From positions 6,046,501 to 6,110,500 of the forward strand of contig NC_069086.1 of assembly GCF_947172395.1 (NCBI RefSeq): DNA of 64,000 nt, given 5' to 3'. The DNA is from Bicyclus anynana (taxonomy: Eukaryota > Arthropoda > Insecta > Lepidoptera > Nymphalidae). Below are positions 15,601-24,600 of the stretch, piece after piece. The first letter of the stretch is position 1. Each line of letters opens with the position of its first letter. The notes below the pieces were generated by a model that had not been told where the DNA came from, ran no database searches, and was given only the letters and a program-made list of their open reading frames with translations. The position numbers and the translations under genes were made by a program.

Positions 15601-17287
15601 CTAAAATAGGACAAACGCATGTATTCTTTTATCTGTTGACTATGAAGGATTACTTTGTTTATAGATACATTGTTACTCGTTTACTCGAAAAATTCATGAT
15701 TTCCGCGAGATTTGTGAAAAACTATTTCATGCGGACTTTGCTGACAATATTATTCCGAGTGCAGGGTACCTAAGGCTGGTGAAATTAACTGAGTATCATT
15801 GCAGGGTTTACGCCTGACAGATAAGCAACGTGTGTCAAGTTGGGAACTTGTGGAAGGGGGTCGGAACCCTGCGCCTCTGTCTTGGGCTTGGTTCGCTGCT
15901 ACTAAGATAGAAAGAAAACCGCTTACTTATGAGAACGCGCATAGGTGAGGCTATTTATCGCTAAAACACCTGCATTGTTTATTGAGTTTTAGTATAATTA
16001 TTACTCTTTAAAGGACTTTGAAAATCAATGTCAATATTTTTTTTATAATATAAAAAAATTTTAATAAAAAAAATTCAACCGACTTCCAAGTCAAAAAATA
16101 ACTTTAACTAAAAAGCAAAAAATAACATTCTACCTATGTGCCACCTTCTGATCAGTTTGAAGGCGGTGCCAAGCCAGTGATGTTTTAATTAAACACGTTT
16201 TAACTACAAAATTTATGAGGTTCTTTCAGAAACAGCTTTAATTAAAACACGACACTGGCTTGGCACCGCCTTCAAACTGATCAGAAGGTAGCACATAGGT
16301 AGAATGTTATTTTTTGCTTTTTAGTTAAAGTTATTTTTTGACTTGGAAGTCGGTTGAATTTTTTTTATTAAAATTTTTATTTTTTTATTTTTAGTGTTAG
16401 CACACCTACTGCGTGTGTACAGTCACAACCTATCTAAGTGGAAAGTTCTTATTAATACAAAATTATCAAGTCCAAACACAAGGTAGCTACTGTGAACCGT
16501 CGAGGAGTTCTCTTCACTGTGCTTCGTCTTCATCACCAGACCTTTAATACAGTCACTATCCATCTAGGTGGAAAGTTCTTATCAATACAAATTTATCAAG
16601 TCCAAACACAAAGTAGCTACTGTGAACCGTCGAGGAGTTCTCTTCAATGTCCCTCGTCTTCATCATCAGACCCTTAATACAGTTACAATCCATCTAGGTG
16701 GAAAGTTCTCATCAACACAAATTTATCAAGTCCAAACACAAGGTAGCTACTATGAACCGTCGAGGAGTTCTCTTCACAGTCCCTCGTCTTCATCACCAGA
16801 CCCTTAATACAGTCACAATCCATCTAGGTGGAAAGTTCTCATCAATACAAATTTATCAAGTCCAAACACGAGGTAGCTACTGTGAACCGTCGAGGAGTTC
16901 TCTTCACTGTCCCTCGTCTTCATCACCAGAACCTTAATACAGTCACAACCCATATAGGTGGAAAGTACTCATCAATACAAATTAATCAAGCCCAAACAAA
17001 AGGTGACTGCTGTAAATCCTTGACGAGTTCCATCGTCTGTGTTTCGGCTCCATCATCAGACCAACTCCAAACCTTCATAAAATTGTAGTGGTTTAAAATA
17101 TCTTATGGAAACACTAACAAACGCACTAGCCGTCTCTACAAGTTTCGAAAGTTCCCCTCAATTTCTCCAGGATGCCATCATCAGATCCTGACATGAAAAA
17201 AATGGGACCACCCTGGAAGTAAATCCTTCAAAACAAAAAAAGAATTTTCAAAATCGGTCCATAATTGACGAAATTAACGCTGGACAT

Positions 17288-17324
<37 letters not shown>

Positions 17325-18585
17325 ATACATACAGCCGAACGTAGAACCTCCTCCTTTTTGGAAGTCGGTTAAAAAAAACATTTTTTCAAGTAGTCTAAGT
17401 TTACTGGTATTTTTATCGTGTCGCAAAGTCAGGTTTCTGTTTGTAGTGACTAGTGACACTACCGTCAGATTGCAGAATCGCTAACCGGCTTTTGTGCTGT
17501 GTGGTGGGTTCATATCGTGTCCTATACAGAGACAGGGCTGGCCCTGTAGTGAGCCGTTAGAAAGGCTGGTAGTTATTAGACAATGTCTATTGACTACTGT
17601 CTAAATATTTGGTATTCCTTAGGTTAGATGATTATTAGACAATGGCTATTGACTACTATCTTAACATTTGGTATTCTTCATATCCTCATATCCTTCATAT
17701 CCTCTCCTATACAGAGACAGGGCTGGCTCTATATTGGGCCGTTAAAAAGGCTGATTATTATTAGACAATGACTATCGACTACTGTCTAAATATTTGGTAT
17801 TCCTTAGGTTATTGAAGTACCACACGCACAGTCTGGTGAAACCGCTGAGCTACTATTTAGAGCCGCTGCCCTTGCCGCCAGAGGATCTCGACGCGAACGA
17901 TAGCAAACAGGTAAAATTGCAGTTTACATCGAGCAACAGTTTTAAATTTATTTTGTGGTTGTTTAACATATAGAAGAATCTCATCCAAATTTGCGTGGTC
18001 AGGGCGAACAAGACGAGCAGAGAAGGGAAGTGTTGACATGTCATAAACGAACTCCTTAACTCTACACCCGGGTCCTCTGCTACTTCTATTTATCTGTCTG
18101 TTCGCGATAAACTACTAAACAGATTTTTCATGCGATTTTCAATAATATATGATTTAAGGAAGGTATATGTTTCTTAAATTTTGCGTAATTTGATTAAAAT
18201 TTAGCGATAACTAAGGTTTAAGATGATATTTATTCTCATAATTGTCGGAAGTGTCGAAAATATTCAAGCAGTCTGGAAGCTTTCATAGTTAAATAATAAT
18301 TTTCTCTTCGCTTTGATCAGAGCAGGATAAATAAAAGAACAAATACTATTGCATTGCGTATGGTTACTTCTAAAACAGTATTTGCAGCGACACAATATAA
18401 AAAACAGTCATGTCTTTTATACAGTAAGATAAACAAACAAATAAATATTTATCCATTAAACTTGCATGACTGTAAAAATAAAGTAAGTTCGTATTTGCAA
18501 AAACTTAACTATGATCAAAGCGAAGATCTCCTAAAAATTCGTAAATAAATTTACATACATATATTAAGTACAACATCTGATACAA

Positions 18586-18625
<40 letters not shown>

Positions 18626-21600
18626 CACACACACACACACACACACAACACACACACACACGCACTCACATAAACCAGCGTTTATTGAATGTTGCATGTT
18701 AAGTTAAGTTTAAATTTGTTATTAAGGAAGAGCGAGACCTTCTGATACAGGTTTTAACTTAAAAGAAGGTCTCAGCCACATCAGAGACTGTAAAACTATA
18801 AAATAATAAAATTTCATTTCAAATCATTTCAAATTTGTAATAAATTGAGATTTGACGCTTTTTAGGATAATGGAAGTTTAGACTCTAGTCCGACCGGCTC
18901 CGGGAAGGGACGTAAGATGTGCAAGATGAACAACAAAATTAGCAAAAAGCCTAAACCAACAACACCAGTAAGTTCTTGCTGTACTTATTTATCTAGTTAC
19001 TTTACTTTCTTTTTACTCTTGTATCTTTTTTATGTTTAGTGTAATCTTTAAATATTATGAAGAAAGACGAAAGCCTTCGAAAATTGCATCTAATACTTAC
19101 GGATCCAAAACTTGATCTCTAACTATGAGCCTCATAAGAAGGATCTGAGTCGCTCAAGCCAACTATGCTTGCGGATATCTCTGCAAGATTTAATCAAAAA
19201 TGCAAAAGAACCTAAGTTGCCGGCATAGTTCAAGAGTTGCAGACCTGAAGTGCCAATTGGTTGGGCATATATTTGAGAGCACTGGAAAGCACTTTTAGTC
19301 TTAATCGACCTCCGCTAGGTGGACCGAAGACATCAAGAGGGTTACAGGGAGCCACTGGATGCTGGTGGCTCAAGACTGTTTATTTGGATGTGGAAGCAGT
19401 GAGTGGACGTCCATGGGTGATAATGATTATGATGATGATGATGACTATAGTCTGGCAAGTTCGTTGATGACACTCTCATGATATGCGGGCGACGAGGAGT
19501 AAGACTGCGCGGGTGTGAAATCTTGCGTGCGGGGAAGTGAAGTGCATCAGTCGTCGGTTTTTTATTCATCGCTACACGCCCCCCCGGCCCGCGCGACCCT
19601 TCGGGAATGTTACAAACGAAGTTGCCAAGCTATAACGATATATCTTTATATTTGTCGGAGAGTTAGATAATAATAATCATAAATGAATTAGAGTAACTAA
19701 TTTAATAGCGATATCTGTTAGAAACGTGTCTGTTAGTTGTTTGTCTGTGGACATCTGTCAGTTGACGATCTCGAAGAAAGCGAGACGCGGTAGTTCTTAA
19801 GTTTATTCAGTTGAACACTTGTGTTAGTTCGAAACGGTTCGGTAGTGAGTCAGTGTTAAGTTAATTCTAGTAGTAAGGCCTTTGCATTGTTAGTTACATG
19901 GCTGGGAGCCAACACGAGCGGAGAATAGGGGAGTATTAGTATACTGTAAAAGACGTCTTTAACCCAACTGGATCGGTTACAAGTCCGACATTCGCTGGTG
20001 GCTGACTCATTGTCATACGATAGTTAATCCTGATTTACATCTTATAGTATCAGCGCTATACTAGATCAAGTGTAATTAAAGGGTAGACCTGTAGTTGGAG
20101 GTTAAGTTATCGATTCAGTGATGTTACTTTGTGTATTTGCCATCCCTGACGTATATCGTAGAACCTAATCGAGACATACTACGATAGCAGTGCGCAGTAT
20201 TCAATATCAGTCCGTGTGATTTAGTATATCTTCGATAGTCAGAAGTGGGATTTAGTTCTAATCCACGTTATATTTATGTAAATACAATATGTCTAAGTAT
20301 TGAAGTGTCACAGTATTTTACCACACACATTGTATCGCAGACCAACGGCGCGGCAGGCGGTGCGGGGCCGGGCGGCGCGGCGGCAGGCGCCCAGCAGCCT
20401 CAGTTCATGCAGCAGCAGCAGTGGTTCCCTCCGCCGGGGGCTGGCCAGGGCTACTACAACCAGCCCACTGGTGAGTGTCATTCGTGTCGCAGACGAATCG
20501 TATGAAACCCGATAAAAACAGACTTAGAATCTCCAAAGACTCCACGTTGTGTGATAATCTCTATCTTAAAAGTTTCTTGTCAACTTTACATGTTTTAGCA
20601 TCTCTTGCTGAACACCAACCAGTGTGCTTGGTGTTCAGCAGCGTGGTTTTCAATATTTTCATACTGTTACTATCGCGTTGACGTAAACGCGAATTTATAT
20701 GGAATGAAACAGTTGTGCAATAGTGCCACTAGATGGCGCTGTTTCAATTCGACGTTGACGCGATAGTAACAGTATCAAACTGCCACTAAGCTCTCAGATC
20801 AACTTTGACACACAATATTTCCCCCGCGTGGTTCCCGTTCCCGTAGGAATACGGGGATAATATATAACCTGTAACAAATAACAGTTGTGCAGTAGTGCCA
20901 CTAGATGCTGCTTCAATTTCTTAGAAATTCGCGTTTACGGTCACGCGATCGTCAAAGTATGAAAACATTGAAAACTGCCACTAGGCACACAGGTGACGAG
21001 TTGGAACACTGTGGGTTTTTAGTCTGTTGAAGTCAAACATAATAATCTCGCCTCCTCGTGGCAGGAAGTTAAAGGGATTTCCCCACGTAAAAATAAAGGT
21101 TTGACACGTATGACGTTTAACATGTCTGAATAATAGCAAATTTTAATTTTAACATTTTTATTTATATTTTTTTTATTGTGTCCAATAGTGTAAGAGAAAT
21201 ATATCATTCACAAATTTGAAAAAAGATTTTGCTGGTTGGTTGCTTTATGTACCTACTCATATAAATACTAATGTTGCCTTTATAATATTTGAGATTAACA
21301 GATTAAGGTTCACTTCTTGCAAGACAACCCTTGCAAGAAGTGAACCTTAATCTGTTATTAGAGAGTCATGACAATGCTGTTTCCCAAAATGGAATACAAG
21401 TATTGTGTTGTCAAAAACATATTTAAAAACTAAAATTTTCTTGTAATAACGTCTAATAAAATATATGAAAAAAAAAAAATGTAGGTGCCGGCGTCAGTCC
21501 GCGCGGCGTCGCACCGCCGTCGAACACGCAGTCGAAGCAAGCGCTGAGCAACATGCTGAGACAGCGAGTGCCCTACTCGCAGCAGCTGTCACAAATGCAG

Positions 21601-24600
21601 GTACGTGGTGGTGACGTCACTGCGACGTAAATTTCAAGTTTGTAGCATAATAAAATAATGAAAGACTTTCATACAAACTTGTGAGAGCCTCTAGATCTTT
21701 TTAATCCGGCCCTATCGAAAATCCATTATTAACAAATACCTACTAACTATAGACTACCTCCCTGCCAAATTTCATCTTTGTACGTCAAGTGGTGTACGAG
21801 ATTTCGTGTGAATGACCTTTCGCATTTATATTATTAAGAAGACTAGCCGACGACCGAACATTATTTTCCCCGTTTTGGCCACATTTTTGATCGGTGCTTT
21901 GCTCCTATTGGTCGTAGGAGTTATGTAGCTTATAGCCTTCCTCGTTAAACGGGCTTTTCAACACAAAAAAAAAATTCAATTCTAACCATTAGTTCGTCAG
22001 TAGGCAGAAGTACGAAATTGCCTATAACGGGCGACCAAATGTTGTTTGATGACGTCACGGCGTTAAACGCGAGCTGTACACCGCGCGCTCACTTTAAAAT
22101 TCTATCTCGGGAATTAATTAACGTATCGAAATAATTATTTCACGAGTATTTTTTGTTTTCAACGGAGAATACAGAAATGTAACATTTAAAAATAGTTAAC
22201 ATTATTCATTATCTTTCTTGCATGTTATATACAGGGTGCTGGTTACCCGGGAGCGCCGCATCCGCGAGGCCCATATCCGCGTCAAGGCATCAGGCAGATG
22301 CAACCCAATCAGATGGGGCAAATGCAACCCAAGTAAGGAGTTTTTTTTTTAAACTAGCTAACTCGACTGAGTTCATGTCATTGTGTTACATGTAGACTTT
22401 TTTTGATTTTGAGAATAATCGTAATGTTATGAGAGTAGAGTATGAGATCATGAAAATATTACTATGAATATGTATGAAATACATTAAAATATTGTATTTC
22501 CTGTTTATGTAATTCACAATAGTTTTTATAACACATTTTGTTCGTAAAGTATTTCATTTTAAATATAGATGCTTTACGAGATAAAATATAATAAATTAAC
22601 ATTTAATTCTTTCATTTTAATATTTTTAACAATAAATGACAACCATTTATAATTAACAGAAACAGAAAAATATTCATTTATTTTATGAGTAATACTGGCT
22701 GTTTTTAGTGCATTTGCCTAAAAATAAACGCTGGAACTTCGTTATCTGTGCAAAAATGACAAGCGTATCAAAATGTCATCATATCGAAAACAGGCAAAGA
22801 TGCAAATTCATTTTCAGAAAGAGTGTTCAAAGTGTGTTTCCTCGCAAATGTGTTATAAAACGTCGTATGATATACGTGCGCTTTGATAATTACAGCCTCT
22901 ACTTCCTTACTAAAGGCGATAAAGCCATATCGCCTCAGCTGTAATTTTCGACTTACCGCACTTACTATTACATAATGGTTTCTGATGAAAATCATATTAT
23001 TTTTTTTAAAAAACGTGATCTAACAGTATAGTCCCTTTAAGGTTTTGAGACTTATTAAATAAAGATAGTTTTCCGACCAAATAAAGTTCAATAATCTTTT
23101 CTTGAAATACTTACTTATTTTCTAATGTTTAAATTCGTATATATTTTCCAGTCAAATGAATCCAATGGGCGGCATGGGAGGCATGGGGCCTATGGGACAA
23201 ATGGGCGGGGTCCAAATGGGTCCCAATCAGATGGGGGCGGCTCAGATGGGGGGCAATCAGATGGCCAGTGCTCAAATGGGTGGCAATCAGATGGGCAGCG
23301 CACAGATGAGCGGCGGCCAGATGGGCGGCATGAGCGGGCAGATGTTCGGCGGACAGTATGGCGGCATGCAGCAAGGATATGGTTACGGGCAGCCCATGAT
23401 ACAGGGGAGCCAACAGCAGATGTTAAGCCAGGTACGGTAACGATTGCGAACTTCTATAAAGTTGGCACTATCGAAAGAGAATGAAGAAAGTACATGTCCC
23501 AATTTTGTATGGAGGCTGGGTCTTTATTCCGAGTGTCAACTAAGCAGAACAAATTATTTTTATCTTAAAAGAACATAAAATATAGGGCTTAAATCCCAAA
23601 ATAAAAAAAAATTTGGATCCCGCATTTTTTTTTTAATTAATTAAATAAAATGAATTTTTTTCATTAGCTGACAACATTAATTAAGAATTTTTATCATGGC
23701 AACATGCTTGTTACTCACACCCTGACAGATTTCCTGTGATCTTCGCGTATTAGAGTTCGTTTATGGCGTTTTTAAAGCAATTTGAGATTTTTTTTGTTTA
23801 ATGTTCTTCTCTGTCTACTATTTACTGTTTCTTTTTAACTTGTGTCTTATTGACATTTGACAATATTACATGACATTGACAGCTTACACCGGATATGAAT
23901 TCAATTCCAGGTGTTTTTATTGGCTGTTTTGAACACTTTTACTGTATTGTCCATGTTTAATTTGTAGAGAAGGGAGCGAAACACAAAAAAATATTTATTA
24001 TTGATGACGACCTGCTTATTATTTTTTTATTTATTATAAATAATAAACGCCCATTTTGGGTTATGTCTTTAGGGTTTAAAACGGTAATGATAATTATAAT
24101 TTTTTTATCGAAAATTCTTTAACCAATGAACATACATAGGTACATTGTCATAGTTTTTTAAATGTACATACTATAGTACTACTTAATAACGCTCCCTATC
24201 TTCTCTTTCTTCAGGGAATGGGTCAAAGTGGACAGATGGGTCAAATGGGCCAGCAGGTTAACCCTATGGGTCAAAACGTGAACTCGATCGGACAAAACGT
24301 TGGTCAAATGAATCAGGGGGTCGGGCAATCCTCACAAATGCAGCAGGGAATGGGTCAGATGGGACAAGGGATGGGACAGATGGGTCAAGGGATGGGACAA
24401 ATGGGTCAGATGGGACAGGGACAGGGTATTGGCAGTATGAGTAGTCAAACAGCGCCAATGGGTCCGCAAGGAGGAAACAGTATGGGTGGTTTCCCGGGAC
24501 AACAAACATTCCAGCAGGTAATTTATTTTTTCTTTAATTTTTTAACTTCACTTGTAACTATGTATGTAAGAATATCTTGGAATCTTAATTTGACCCACTA

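Noticed and set aside
16492..17088. Four overlapping open frames of 61-86 codons with similar sequence
   Set aside because: They are reading-frame by-products of a 130-bp minisatellite.
18354..18548. 64-codon open frame rich in Lys and Asn
   Set aside because: It lies wholly within a Med12 intron with no conserved motif; chance frame in AT-rich DNA.
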